DNA from: Lactuca virosa
Taxonomy: Eukaryota > Streptophyta > Magnoliopsida > Asterales > Asteraceae
DNA length: 64,000 nt
Assembly: GCA_928212115.1 (NCBI GenBank)
Contig: CAKMRJ010003334.1
Location: forward strand, 98,577,663 to 98,641,662
Direction of reading: 5' to 3'
Position numbers and translations under genes: made by a program. Positions 34,123 through 45,502 of the stretch are shown here, piece after piece (position 1 is the first letter of the stretch; every line of letters starts with the position of its first letter). The notes beneath the pieces were generated by a model that saw only the letters and a list, made by a program, of their open reading frames with translations, was not told the DNA's origin and did no database searches.

Positions 34123-34773
34123 TTAAGCTAGGATTCGTAGAACCGAAGATGATGTCATCACGTAGATTTGGACGATCATTAAGTGGTCACCCTCTTTCTT
34201 GAGAAAGAAGGTTGGGTCAACCGAACCTTGTTTAAATTTAGACATTTTGAGAAAACGAGTGAGAGTTTCATACCAGGCTCTCGGAGCTTGCTTCAGACCA
34301 TAGACTGCCTTATCCAAGATATAACAGTGATTGGGATACCTCTAATTAACGAACCCAAGTGGTTGTTCCACATAAACAGTCTCTTCTAGTTCTCCGTTTA
34401 AGAACGCACACTTAACATCCATCTGAAACACCTCAAAGTTCTTGTGTGATGCGTATGCCAGGAAGATGCGAACAGATTCCAACCTTGCAACAGGTGCGGA
34501 GGTTTCTTCGTAGTCAATGCCTTCTTCTTGACAATATCCCTTAACCACGAGTCTCACCTTGTTTCTTATAACGTTCCCTTCTTTATCCATTTTGTTGCGA
34601 AATACCCATTTTAAACCTACAACCAATGCATCTGGTGGAGTTGGAATTAGCCTCCAAACTTTGTTTCGTTCAAACTCATTGAGTTCGTCTTGCATCGCTT
34701 GCACCCAATCAGAATGATCAAGAGCAGTATTGACGGTTTTGGGCTCTACCTTGGAAACGAATGAGTTAAACAT
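34123..34773 (-). pseudogene. E1 pol: reverse transcriptase palm and fingers
   Basis: The frame includes WVFRNKMDKEG and the FQMDVKCAFLNGELEE block (first catalytic Asp), a stop after PLGFVN, and then KAVYGLKQAPRAWYE in a second stretch. The YVDD active site at 34153-34163 is broken by loss of one base in the Val codon, after which the frame changes. Enzymatically dead as it stands. Confidence 0.88.
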
Positions 34774-34785
34774 ACAATATTCTAC

Positions 34786-36041
34786 TTAAGCGAATAATGC
34801 AGTTTGTTTTGCTTTTTGCTGAGACCTCATAAGGACTCCTACAGAAGATTCACCGATTACTTGGGTTTTGGGGTGATCTCTGGTCCATTTGGCTAGTGGA
34901 GGATAGTTTGGATCATAAGAGGGATCCAATTCAGTGTTTACTTCTTCGAATTCTGATTGAACGTCCGAATCATCATTCGCATCTTTATTCTCCCCCTCGA
35001 ATGACGAGTGGTCTTCTTCTTTAGGCATTGAAGTATCTCCTGTGAATGGAGGTTCGAGAGACACTGTGGGAGGTGAGTCATTTGAATCAGAAGGGGGTCA
35101 GAAGAAAGAGACGAAGTGTAACCCTCCCCCTGTAATGGAATGTTTGAATCTTGTGGAGTTGGTTGCTCCCCTTGAGGACGTTCATTGGAGTTAGAGTTCT
35201 CCCCCTATAATGGAGTGCTGGTGTCTTGAGGCATGTTCGGAGTTGATGGCTGATTGTGCATGTATTTCGCAGCATCATCAATTATCTTCTTCAATTCATC
35301 CACTTTGTTGTCAGCTGCTTTTGCTTCGGACGAGACAGCCTTTTCTGGTTCATCAAAAAGAAGCATGAATTCATCATACAGATTGGAGATTGGAACTGTG
35401 GCTGGACTTGCCTTAGGAATGATTTCCTCCGATTTATTCTCTTTCGACTGAATCCTCTTCAAGTAGTTGTCATCGAACGTGACATAGTAGGTTTCTTCCA
35501 TCTTCTTTGAACATTTATTGAGAACCCTATATGCCTTGGAGGTTAGCGAATATCCCAGAAATATTCCCTCGTCAGCTTTCACATCGAATTTGTTTCGCTG
35601 TTCCTTGGAGTTGAAAATGAAACACCTGGAACCAAATACATGGAAAAACTTAACTTTAGGTTTGCGATTGTTTAAGATTTCATAAGGAGTAATAGAAAAT
35701 CGCTTATTCAGAATGGATCGGTTTTGAGTGAAACAAGCAGTCGCAATTGCATCCGCCCAGAAGTATAGAGGCAGACATGCGAACGTGAGCATGGTTCGTG
35801 CAGCTTCGCACAAAGAGCAGTTTCGTCTTTCAACTACACCATTCTGTTGTGGAGTGTAAGGAGTAGAAAAGTTATGTGAGACTCCCTTCTCAGCAAAAAA
35901 TTCTTCAAACGCTTGGTTTTTGAATTCTAGCCCATTGTCGCTGCGAACATTGCGAACCAGCTTTCGCAGTTGTAGCTCTATTTGCTTTATAAAATTATTG
36001 AGTTTAGGAGTAGCTTCAGATTTCTGTTTAAGAAAGAACAC
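34786..36041 (-). pseudogene. E1 pol: integrase core and linker
   Basis: The core keeps VRSDNGLEF (second catalytic Asp) and the TPQQNGVVERRN block with the catalytic Glu, followed by the copia GKFDVKADEGIFLGYS-type segment (about 35600-35530). The last 250 codons form the variable Ser/Pro/acidic linker to reverse transcriptase, read in two frames. The region carrying the first catalytic Asp (36050-36160) is shifted out of frame. Confidence 0.85.
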
Positions 36042-36549
36042 CCAAGTGAAATGAGAAACATCATCAACAATAACAAGAATATACTTATTACCACCGACAC
36101 TTTCGATTGCAGAAGGTCCACAAAGGGTCGATGTGTAGAAGTTCCAAAGGTTCGATGATTTTCATGTTTAGAAGTGTTGGATGACTTTTTCTGCTTTGCT
36201 TCCCCGTTTCACAGGCTGCACACAAATGATCCTTATCAAACTTCAAGAGAGGAAGCCCTCGCACATGATCACCATGAACAAGCTTGTTGATGTCTTTGAA
36301 GTTGAGGTGCGAAAGTCTTCTATGCCATAGACAGCTATCATCAGAGTGAGCTTTTGTAAGCAGGCATATGGCAGGCTTCCCTCATATCGGTTTCAGATTC
36401 AGAGGATACATTTCTCTTTTTCGCTCCGACTTTAAGAGAACTACTTTCGTTTTCTTTTCAATTATTTCAGATCCTTCATCATCAAAGGATACTTTCAAAC
36501 CTGTCCCTACAACCAATTGTGAAACACTAATTAGGTTGTGTTGTAAGCC
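36042..36549 (-). pseudogene. E1 pol: gag-pre-integrase and zinc region, decayed
   Basis: The order expected between protease and integrase core is visible only in pieces: the HNLISVSQL-type block near 36540-36510 and LCHRRL-like remains near 36320. Several stops and frameshifts break it. Confidence 0.6.
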
Positions 36550-36771
36550 TTACACATATGCCACCTTACGAATCGAAAAATCTCCATTCGTTATCATCCC
36601 ATAGCCTTTGATCTTTCCAAACGAATTGTTTCCATACTTTACATTTCCACCATCTTTGAGAGATCGAAACTCTCGCAGTTCCTCCTTCCTCCCAGTCATG
36701 TGACGCGAGTAGCCACTGTCAATGTACCATTCGGTGTCAAAGTGCTCGTCACGAATAACCTGCAAAATCAA
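36550..36771 (-). pseudogene. E1 pol: aspartic protease
   Basis: A 73-residue stretch with EWYIDSGYSRHMTG; D-S-G is the retropepsin active-site triad. It continues with the VKYGNNSFGKIKGYG strand. The motif is intact, but the frame ends at a stop on the integrase side. Confidence 0.85.
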
Positions 36772-37041
36772 GCAGATTTAGGAACCCAAAGTTGCTTGGG
36801 TCCTTGTGAGCCTTTTACAAAACGAGGAAAAGTAATTGCAAGATCAACCATATAAGTTTGTTTGATTAAAGTGGTTTCATCTTTCTTACTTATGGTGAAA
36901 CTTTTACTTTATTATCTTTCATCTTAGTCTCTTTAGAATCAGATTGTTTTCATTTGTTTTTGGTTTGATTCTTGACGAATTCTTTCTCAACTTTCTTTGG
37001 GTTAGAAGTGGATTTCTTGGTTTGAGCGTCAGAATCCGAGA

Positions 37042-38632
37042 CTAACTTTCCCTTTCCCTTGACATCTTTGAGCGAAGCCTTCGTGGGTTGAGAAGGATGA
37101 GATTTTGGTTTCTCATTGGGCTTCTTTGAAACAAAGGGTTTTGATGCAAAGTTCCTAGTTGGTTTCTTTTGATTGCAGGAATGACAGTGCGAACATTGAC
37201 TAGGATTCGCATGCGAACGAGCTTTCGTATTCTGATCGGAGAATTTTTCTCTGCGAACATAGTTGGAATTTTGGGATTGCCAAAATTTCTTCCTTTCACT
37301 GAGATTTCTCTGGTATCTCCGATTTCTTTGACGTTTTTGCTCTGCAAGTTGCTCGGTGGACTTATGAACATTGGCCTTGAGTTTAGGTTTTCTTGCATGA
37401 GATTCTTTCTCAACTGACTGAAGTTCGTTTGGATTTTCTTTTGTTCCACTTGAACTTCATTTCTCATAAACTGAACGATTGTTCAGTGGTTCAGCCACAT
37501 ATCTTCCTTTCACTCTCCATGAGGTTCGTTCAGATAGACCCTTTGTTTCGTCTGCATTGTCGGTAGGAGCAGACCAGAAGAACTCGTCACAACCATCTTT
37601 GTTGTCTTCGTTGACAATGGACATTAGTTCAACAGTTTAGTTTTTGTCAAGTCCTTTAGTGGCGAACACTTGATTAGGGACTGTTTGCACTTTGGGAAAA
37701 ACCGTTGCTTTGGCTTTTAAAATGTCAGGTTTGTTTTGAGAGATACGTGCGAACTCAACTGAATTTTCAGAAATCAAAGGTTTCGCAGTTTCATTTTCGT
37801 TTTTAACAAACTCTGAGCAATCTACCTCATCCTTTACAGAGATTTCGCTCATATCATTGTCTTCATCGAATTCAGATGTGCTTTCAATATTTATCTTATT
37901 TTCTGAACTCAAGTTGGTACTCAATGAATCGAATTTCTGTATAGTATCAGATTTGATTTGCTTTTTATCATTTTCGTCTAAAAGCTATTTTAACATATAT
38001 TTGTGGTCTTCGGACTTAATGTATGATTTAATTCGTTCAAGTCCCACTCTGTAAGCATCAGAAGTCTCATCAGATGAGACAATGGATTCGCATTTATAAC
38101 AGTCGACGTCTATTTCGTCTTCCTGTAATTCGAGGAATGGTAAGATCATCTTATGAGTTTTCTTACCAATCTCACAATCAAGGTGCAACTGAGTAGTATT
38201 AAAGTAAAACCTTTTAGTAATCAAACAAAAAATGTTACGTTGTTTTAAAAGCATCAAATTGTCTCGTTGCAAGTAAATTAACTGATCCCTAGACTTAGAC
38301 AGATCCGACTCAATCTTCTCAATCCACATTCGCCTCTCATCGCTTTTCGACGAAACCTTGCTGATTTGATCAGTTAGGTTAGAGTTTGTCAAACGAGTTC
38401 TTTTTAAACTATCGCTAATGTTTGAAAAGGTGAATTTTAGATCATTTAATTCCGTTTCGTATCTAGACACAGGTATGTTGAGTGATTCGAGAATTAGGTT
38501 TACCTTGTTGATCAACTGTTCACATTCGTTGATTTGTTTGGGAACTGGCCTTGCAGTGAAACAACTATCATCCTTCCTTTCACTCCCGGTTGCATTCTCC
38601 TGCGTCTGAGATCCTCCACTCGTCACCATCAA
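37042..38632 (-). pseudogene. E1 coiled-coil and basic spacer between Gag and protease
   Basis: Stretches 38632-37985 and 37924-37637 lie in the same frame as gag, separated by single TAG stops. The first is heptad-rich (INKVNLILESL ... DSLKRTRLTNSNLTDQI) and likely coiled coil; the second is acidic. 37467-37042 is a basic, Ser/Lys-rich stretch in another frame. Together they form the long Gag-Pol spacer seen in SIRE/Maximus-type elements; its role is unknown. Confidence 0.7.
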
Positions 38633-38650
38633 GCAACTTTCTGCAAACTG

Positions 38651-39925
38651 CTAACTCTCCTCTTTCGCAACGAACGCCCTGCCATGTGTGGGCTTGTGAA
38701 CCTCTTCGTCTTCCGATTCAGTTGACCAGACTTCAACTCCTCCAAACTCATTCTCAGCCACATTTTCCTGCACAATCAAAGCAGGTATGCAGTTATCATT
38801 AATATTTTTCTTCTTGATCTCCTCCAGCTTTCGCATGTGGTAGGAATCATCATCTTCCTCTTCTCTTTTCTCATTTAGCCTTCTTAACATGCAATCCTTG
38901 GCCAGATGATTTTTGCCATGACAATAGTTGCAGTCATAGCCAGAGTCTCCCGTGAGCTTTTTCTCCTTCTTTTCTTCCTCTTTTTGAGAAGCGCTGTTGT
39001 TCTCCTCTTTTACCTTTTCAGAGCTGTAGCTGACCTGCCAGTTTCGGTTCTTGTTTGATGGAAATTTCTTTCTTGCGAACCGCTTGGGATTTGATACCAT
39101 TAAAGCATACTCCTCGCTTGTGAGATCACATTCGGAGTGATCAGACTTAGGCTCTTCCTCTGCAACAATCTTTCCCTTCGCGACAAGAGCTAGAGACCCC
39201 ATACTAGAAACAACTTTCGATTCTTTCGACACTTCACTTTCATGCGCCTTAAGAATCCCAACAAGCTTGGCTAAAGTGTCACTTTTGAACTGTTCGTGTG
39301 CTTTAACGGTAGAAACCACTGCCATCCACTTAGATCTAAGCCCATTCATGAAAGTAACCTTTTGTTCGATCAACTCGCGTCCAATACCATGCTTCATCAT
39401 CTTGCTAAGAAGATGATTGTAGCGATTGAATGTCTGGCTCAGATTTTCTTCTGGCTTCTGCGCAAAAGCACCAAACTCCGAAAGCAGGAGTATTTGATTA
39501 GAGTGCTCAAGATCTGTGTCAGTGGAGTAAAGTTCTTTGAGCCTATCCCAGATATCTTTCACAATATCACAAGAACTGACAAGACGAAAAGTGTCCGCTT
39601 GCAAAGCGAATCTAATGACTCTCATTGCTTTGACGTTGCTGATCAATTTATCTTTCTCGTCTTGGGGAACATCCTTCATATCAAGAAGCAGCTGGTTGTA
39701 TTCCTTCTGATTTTTGATGGTTCTTTTGGTCTTTGTGTGCACAAACGGACCTAGAGTAATGGCTTCCCATATCAAATAACCATTTTCGTCTGAACCAAGA
39801 ACATAATATTCAAAGTGTAGCGCCCAAACTTCATATTCATGAGGGAAGAGAATCGGGATCCTTGTTGTTGATCCGATACTACTTGAGATATTAATGGAGT
39901 TGATGTTGGAATTGTCTTGTTGCAT
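38651..39925 (-). CDS. E1 Gag (UBN2 type) with zinc knuckle
   Basis: 424 residues without interruption. The N-terminal part (FPHEYEVWALHFEYYVL ... LIWEAI) and the UBN2 core (about residues 60-210, including the DIWDRLKELYS and FNRYNHLLSKM blocks) match copia Gag. CNYCHGKNHLAKDC at residues 332-345 is the C-x2-C-x4-H-x4-C knuckle that binds element RNA. A Lys/Glu-rich segment surrounds the knuckle. The ATG at 39925 is the first in frame and lies about 200 bp inside the primer-binding site. It ends at TAG, after which the frame stays open for over 200 codons, so that stop may be a recent mutation or a leaky stop. Confidence 0.88.
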   Translation of the reverse strand: MQQDNSNINSINISSSIGSTTRIPILFPHEYEVWALHFEYYVLGSDENGYLIWEAITLGPFVHTKTKRTIKNQKEYNQLLLDMKDVPQDEKDKLISNVKAMRVIRFALQADTFRLVSSCDIVKDIWDRLKELYSTDTDLEHSNQILLLSEFGAFAQKPEENLSQTFNRYNHLLSKMMKHGIGRELIEQKVTFMNGLRSKWMAVVSTVKAHEQFKSDTLAKLVGILKAHESEVSKESKVVSSMGSLALVAKGKIVAEEEPKSDHSECDLTSEEYALMVSNPKRFARKKFPSNKNRNWQVSYSSEKVKEENNSASQKEEEKKEKKLTGDSGYDCNYCHGKNHLAKDCMLRRLNEKREEEDDDSYHMRKLEEIKKKNINDNCIPALIVQENVAENEFGGVEVWSTESEDEEVHKPTHGRAFVAKEES

Positions 39926-40109
39926 GATGAGATTTTCTTTGATACCTGTAAAGAATCAGACGTGTAAACTGAGATTGTTTGTAGGGTAATATTAAGATCA
40001 CTTCAAGCCATCAATGTGACAATGAAGACGACTGAACTAGATCCTATATTAACGGAAACCCTAAAACTCTGTAAACAGAAGAGATGCGTATAGATTACAT
40101 AGTCTCCTA

Positions 40110-40120
40110 CTCTGATACCA
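40110..40120 (-). promoter_or_regulatory. Primer-binding site of E1
   Basis: The complement TGGTATCAGAG follows the 5' LTR after two bases and matches initiator tRNA-Met. Confidence 0.88.
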
Positions 40121-40122
40121 AC

Positions 40123-40421
40123 TATTAGGATTAATATCCTTAATGATCGATTAGATTCAAGAACAAGTAAATCAAGAACACAATGAAGATTCAAAAATGT
40201 CGAATGATTAAATGTCACGCCTCAGAAGAACTCGATAAGGAATTGCTACTGTAGAGGCGTGATTAGGGTTACAGCGTAATAATCAAAAGTTTTCTAAAAT
40301 ACGATGCATGCATGCATCTTAAATACTCTAACCCTAGAGCTAATAACGAGTGGACAGGCCCAACTCGATAATACAAAAGACTAAGTAAAAGGCCCAATGA
40401 CGCAACATCTAATACCCAACA
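40123..40421 (-). repeat. 5' LTR of E1
   Basis: 299 bp, about nine differences from the 3' LTR including the inner end (TA in place of CA on the minus strand). It is followed outside by the AGAAG duplication. Confidence 0.95.
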
Positions 40422-40426
40422 AGAAG

Positions 40427-41754
40427 GAATGTCAATGTGTGATTCCTTTTGAGAGGAACAACTGACTTTGGTTCTCTTTTTGGTTGGAGCTTTGGAGGGT
40501 GATGTTTTTCTTTTTGCCATCTTTTTCTTTCGGCCACCAGTAGAGACTAGTTTGTTCAAATCCGAGGGCTGTTGTTCATCTGAGACCGGGAAAGATTGTG
40601 TTGTGTCATACAAAATCGAGGTCTCTAAATGTTGTTTGAGAAAAAGAGAGTCGGATGGAAGTGTTACCAACATGTATTGTGGCAAACGACGAATAGGTCT
40701 GAAAGAAGTTTGGTTCGGAAGCCTATAAGTTCTAATGGCCTTGAATGAAAGATATACCTCTTTAGGATCGAAGTTGATATGGATGGCTTCTCTTCTTTCC
40801 TTGTAGAGTTGTTGGAGGGTCAGAGCCCAAAATCTCTGACTTGATATTTCATTCGGCTTCCTCTTGATGGTAAACTTCTGAAAGTCTTTCCATAGAACCT
40901 CGGTCAAGTCTACAACGTTGCTTCGTCCAGAGTAGATGCTATACACAGCGTATAGCTAGTCCTTGCTCATGGTTTCAATTCCACCATGCTTCCCTGATAA
41001 TCCTCGAAGGATTAGATGCATCAACACAGTCCATAGTCCGAGAACCACCGATTTCTTGAACTTTTTGGCTTTGAACTCACCGTTATACCCGATTTCATTC
41101 AGAAAGGTCTGAAACTCTTTAGAAGAGGGTTCTTGGACGTGAAAACCCTTGGGGTTTTCTGCGATACCAATTGCTTTCAGAAATGTGTGCTTGTGTACAA
41201 GACAAACCTGTCACCTGTGATTTTGACTTCAAGAACACCATCTTCGATTTTGATTCTTTCAAATGTTGTGTGAAGGATGCTTAATGGAAGTTTAGGGTTT
41301 GGAGTTTTGGTAAGTGGAACAACAATGGGGTGATGGGAGATAAACTCGATCGAACTCGAATGGATTCATCGTAATCCATTGTGTCGAGTGAGAAAAGTTG
41401 GGTAGTTTCTCTTAGAATCGGTTCAGTGGATGATGAGGATGCAGAACCCTTTGATGATTTCTTCTTAGTTGCAGGTTTTGAGGTTTCAGGAACATTTTGT
41501 GAGGACACCATTGTTGAAGGTTTGAATGCTCGAAGAACAGGATGCAGAGAGAGTTTTTCAGGAAGAAGATGAACAAAGCGTAAAAAGGGAACAATTGGCA
41601 ATTGAAAACCTTTTATAGGTTGGAATTTTCGGGTCGGGTTGAATGGAAGGTAATGATGAAACCCGAAAGAAAAATGGGTCATATTAAATGTGTTGCCAAA
41701 ATTAGCATTCTTAAAAACTGAAAATGCAAAAGATGGGACGTCTATTCGTGCCAA
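40427..41754 (-). pseudogene. E2 env-like reading frame, N-terminal part
   Basis: Begins near 41512 (MVSSQNVPETSKPATKKKSSKG), with a Ser/Lys-rich N terminus. Further open stretches up to 40427 (40946-40269 reads across the E1 boundary) include a basic KKMAKRKTSPSKAPTKKRTK segment. Several frameshifts and stops are present. The reading frame is continuous between 40427 and 27756 once E1 and one AGAAG copy are disregarded, so the split was caused by the E1 insertion. Confidence 0.65.
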
Positions 41755-42410
41755 AAAGGAAAACCGTCATTTCAGTTGTGGACTTGACGTGCACTTTATC
41801 AGAACGTGTGCCAAAGTATGTTTATTGAGACTTAAATGATACTCATCAAGAAAAATTACCGTGAATAAAACCATTTCGGAACTAAAAAACTTTAATGAAA
41901 ACCTTTGAACTTCTTTCTTACAACTGAGAATCTCCGAATAAGTAAATTTCGAGAGGAGATGTCATAAGATACTTCGGAAAAAAAATACAAACACATCATT
42001 AGTAGATGATATAGAGTTCAAGATGGCACAATCTTAGACTGAATATCAGAGGTAAAATTCATGAAGATCTTAGAGGACAATTTTCAATAGATTTAGATTC
42101 CAAGACATGAAGGATCAGAGCTCGGAAAAGGGTAAGAGATGAAAGCACATTACCGTTTCGGATTTAAATTCCAAGGTGAACTTCATAACACTTCATTTTG
42201 AGATAAATTCCAAGGAAAGATCAATACAAGAGCACCAATGTAACTATATTGGTCAGGATCTTCTAATGATGAGGAAAGATGCACAACTTAAAACTAGAAG
42301 AAGAGGCCAGACAAAAATACATGTAAAATGATCCTATATTTTCCGAGAGGAAATGATTCTGAGATGAAAAGATTTTGACATCGGAATTATTTCACTTTAT
42401 GATGTTTCCA
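41755..42410 (-). other. Non-coding spacer between RNase H and env-like frame of E2
   Basis: About 650 bp with no coding signal. It corresponds in position to 31526-33193 of E1 but is shorter, with no obvious sequence similarity. Confidence 0.6.
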
Positions 42411-44152
42411 TCAGAGAGTACAAGCCTCTTGAAAGAATTGTGGATCGGGCATCATTATACCCATTTTGTTCAGAAACCCATTAAATTTGGTTTTGTCTAA
42501 TGCCTTCGTAAAGATATCAACAATTTCATTTTCAGATGGAACAAAAACAAGTTCGATGTTTCCTTTTAAAACATGATCTTTAATGAAATGGTACCGAATA
42601 TCGATGTGCTTCATCATAGAGTGTTGAATTTGATTGTGAGAAATCGCAATGGCACTTTGAGAATCACAATATATTGGAATTTGTTGAAATCGATAACCAT
42701 AATCCAAAAGCTGAGATTTCATCCAAAGAACTTGCGAAGTGCAACTTGCAGCATCAATGTATTCTGCTTCGGCTGTTGAGAGAGCAATGCAGTTCTGCTT
42801 CTTAGATGACTAGCTAACCAATTTTCCACCTAAAAATTGACAACCTCCTGACGTGCTTTTTCTATCCAGTTGAAGAGCTCCATAGTTTGAATCGGAGTAT
42901 GCCTGAAGAAGGAAACTTTCATTTTCCGGATACCAAATTCCGAGGCTCTTTGTTCCTTTGAGATATCGGAATATTTTCTTGACAACCAGAATATGAGAAA
43001 TCTTCGGATTGACCTAAAATCTGGCACATAGGTAGGTTGAGAACATGATGTCCGGACGACTTGTGGTAAGGTAGAGTAGGTACTTCTTTTGATCAACAAC
43101 AACACCTGATGGGTCTGAGAAGATCTTGTGTCCAAAACCCATAGGAACCTTTGTAGAGGCACATGTTTCCATTGAGTACTTTTTCAGAAGTTCGAAAATG
43201 TATTTCTTTTGGTGAATAAAGATTCCTATGTTGGTTTTCTTGAAATGGAGTCCGAGGAAGAAACTTAATTCACGATTCATGCTCATTTGGAATTGACTAA
43301 CCATTAACTTGGAAAAATCAGTAACCATTGTTGAATCTGTGGATCCAAAAATGATGTCGTCAACATAAATTTTCACTAACATGAGATGGTTTCCATTTGA
43401 TATTCGGAATAGGGTAGGATCAAGAATTCCTCTTTGGAAACCGGAACACATAAGAAAATCAGTGAGAGTCTCGTACCAGACGCGTGGAGCTTGCTTGAGG
43501 CCATACACATTTTTTTGGAGTTTGTAGCAATAGTTCGGATATGCATGATTGACAAAACCAAGGGTTGTTGGAGATACAATTCGGTATCCAGTTCACCGTT
43601 GAGAAAAGCACTTTTAACTTCCATTTGGTAAACCTTGAAGCCTTTGTGAGCTGCATAAGCAAGAAAGATTCTGATGGCTTCAAGACGAGCAACAAGAGCG
43701 AAAGTCTCGTCGTAATCAAGTCCTTCGATCTGATTGAATCCTTTGTCTTCCAATCTTGCTTTGTTTCTGATAATAACTCCGAAATCATGTATCTTGTTTC
43801 AGAAGACCCATCTCATACCAACAATAGGATGATCCCGAGGAGGAGGGACGAGAGTCCATACTTTATTTCTATCAAATTCTGCTAATTCTTCTTACATAGC
43901 TGCAATCCAGTCAGCATGTTCTAATGCTTCCTTGATGGATTTTGGTTCAACCATTGAGATAAATGCCAAGAAGTGGCACTCATTTTGGATGTTCATAGCA
44001 GAAACGTTTTGAGAAATTGGAGCTGCAGTTGATGATGATGACGGTCTTGATCGAGATTCTGAGTCAAGAGCAGTTTCTAAATGGTCTGAACAAGCTTTTG
44101 AAGTCAACTTCATATATGATTTGGGAATTCGGAGATCCTGGTGATGGAGCAT
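42411..44152 (-). pseudogene. E2 pol: reverse transcriptase and RNase H
   Basis: Reverse transcriptase pieces run 44152-43014: the YQMEVKSAFLNGELD block (usual Asp replaced by Glu in MEVK), MYGLKQAPRVWYE, and an intact YVDDIIFGS (about 43365). The frame then changes near 43160, and the RNase H tail at 42722-42411 shows YCDSQSAIA and a VDIFTKAL end. One stop interrupts near 42812 in the SSKKQNC region. At least three lesions. Confidence 0.88.
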
Positions 44153-44363
44153 TGGACTCTATGATGTGAGTTGTAACATGAGTTGGGCCAGAATTCCGAA
44201 AAAAGTTGTCTTCAAAAGTGACATCAAAGCTTTCTTCAAGTACACGAGCTTGACGATTTAGAACTCTGTAGGCTTTCGATTTTGCTGAGTATCCGAAAAC
44301 GATTGCTTCATCGGCTTTTGGTTGAAACTTGGTGAGTAGATCACCGTTGTTTTTGATAAAGCA

Positions 44364-45299
44364 TTAGTAGCCGAAAACATGTAGGAACGAGATACTCGGC
44401 TTGCGACCATTCATGGCTTCATACGGTGTCATGTTGAGATGTCGATTAATGATGCTTTGGTTTTGAGTGAAGCAGGTAGTGGACACAGCTTCAGCCCAAA
44501 GATAAAGAGGAAGATTAGCAAAGTTCAACATTGATCGAGCGGCTTCAACGAGAGTTCGGTTTCTTCTTTCAACCACACCGTTTTGTTGAGGAGTGTAGGG
44601 GGTAGAGAAATTGAGGTCGATGCCTTTTTCGAAGAGGAAATTCTCAACAGTGACGTTGGTAAATTTCGAGCCATTGTCACTTCAGATTCTTCTTACAAGA
44701 AGTTTAACAAGAAATTCAATTCCTTTAATGAAATTAATAAGTTTCTAGGCTATTTCAGATTTTAGCCTAAGGAAGAAGACCCAGGTGAACCTTGTGTAGT
44801 CATCAACAATCACAAGAGTGTACTTTTTGTGATGCATACTTTCTACAGTGGAGGGTTCATAAAGATCAATATGCAGAAGTTCTAATGGTCCCGAAATTGA
44901 TTTTTCAATGATTACAGGATGACCTTTCTTGGATTACTTCCCGCATTCACATACATCACAAAGATGATCGTTTTCGAACTTGAGAAGTGGCAGACCTCAG
45001 ACCATTTTAACATAAACAAGATCATTCATATATCGAAAGTTTAGATGAGCAAGCCTCCGATGCCATAACCAACTAACATGAGGAACAGCCTTTGAGAGAA
45101 TGAAGGTTTGAGGCTTGCCAATGATCATGTTTATGTTTAATGGATACATATTTTTGTTGCGATTGGATTTGATTAGACATACTTTCCAATCTTCTGTCAT
45201 GACGTAGCTATGCTTTTTGCAGAACTCAACTCTTCGGTTTGCATCAGTGAGTTGAGCCATACTAATCAGGTTGTGTTTCAGGTCAGCTACATATGCCAC
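44364..45299 (-). pseudogene. E2 pol: gag-pre-integrase and integrase
   Basis: 45299-44997 carries HNLISMAQLTDANRRV and the WLWHRRLAHLNF zinc-region block. The following stretch to about 44740 includes a recognisable HIDL-type first-Asp segment and VIVDDYTRFTWVFFL. 44576-44364 carries the NGVVERRN-equivalent Glu block (read from MVERRNRTLVEAARSML). Stops near 44995, 44935 and 44690 break the frame. Confidence 0.85.
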
Positions 45300-45349
45300 A
45301 TTGGAGACAGATAAGTTGCCATTGGTGAGGATACCATAACCTCGGATCT

Positions 45350-45480
45350 ATGAATTTGAGTTGTTGCCATACGTCACGTAACCTGCGTTTGGAGCGAGTT
45401 AGAGATCACGCAGAAAGTCTTTCTGCCCTGCCATGTGCATGGAACAAGCGCTATCAATATACCATATTGTATCTTGTTTC
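45350..45480 (-). pseudogene. E2 pol: aspartic protease relic
   Basis: The minus strand reads WYIDSACSMHMAG at about 45466-45430. The retropepsin triad has become D-S-A instead of D-S-G, and a stop follows near 45400. Confidence 0.75.
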
Positions 45481-45502
45481 GAAGCACAGAGTTCCTGCAA
45501 AA

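Larger units (their letters stand above)
27757..40421 (-). mobile_element. E1: full-length SIRE/Maximus-like copia element, 12.7 kb, nested in E2
   Basis: 299-bp LTRs at 27757-28055 and 40123-40421 differ at about nine positions. The target duplication is AGAAG (27752-27756 and 40422-40426). On the minus strand the order is 5' LTR, primer-binding site, gag, coiled-coil spacer, protease, integrase, reverse transcriptase, RNase H, non-coding spacer, env-like frame, polypurine tract, 3' LTR. Protease-integrase-reverse transcriptase order marks Ty1/copia; the long size and post-pol frame mark the SIRE/Maximus lineage. Pol and env-like frames are broken, so it is not autonomous. Confidence 0.93.
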
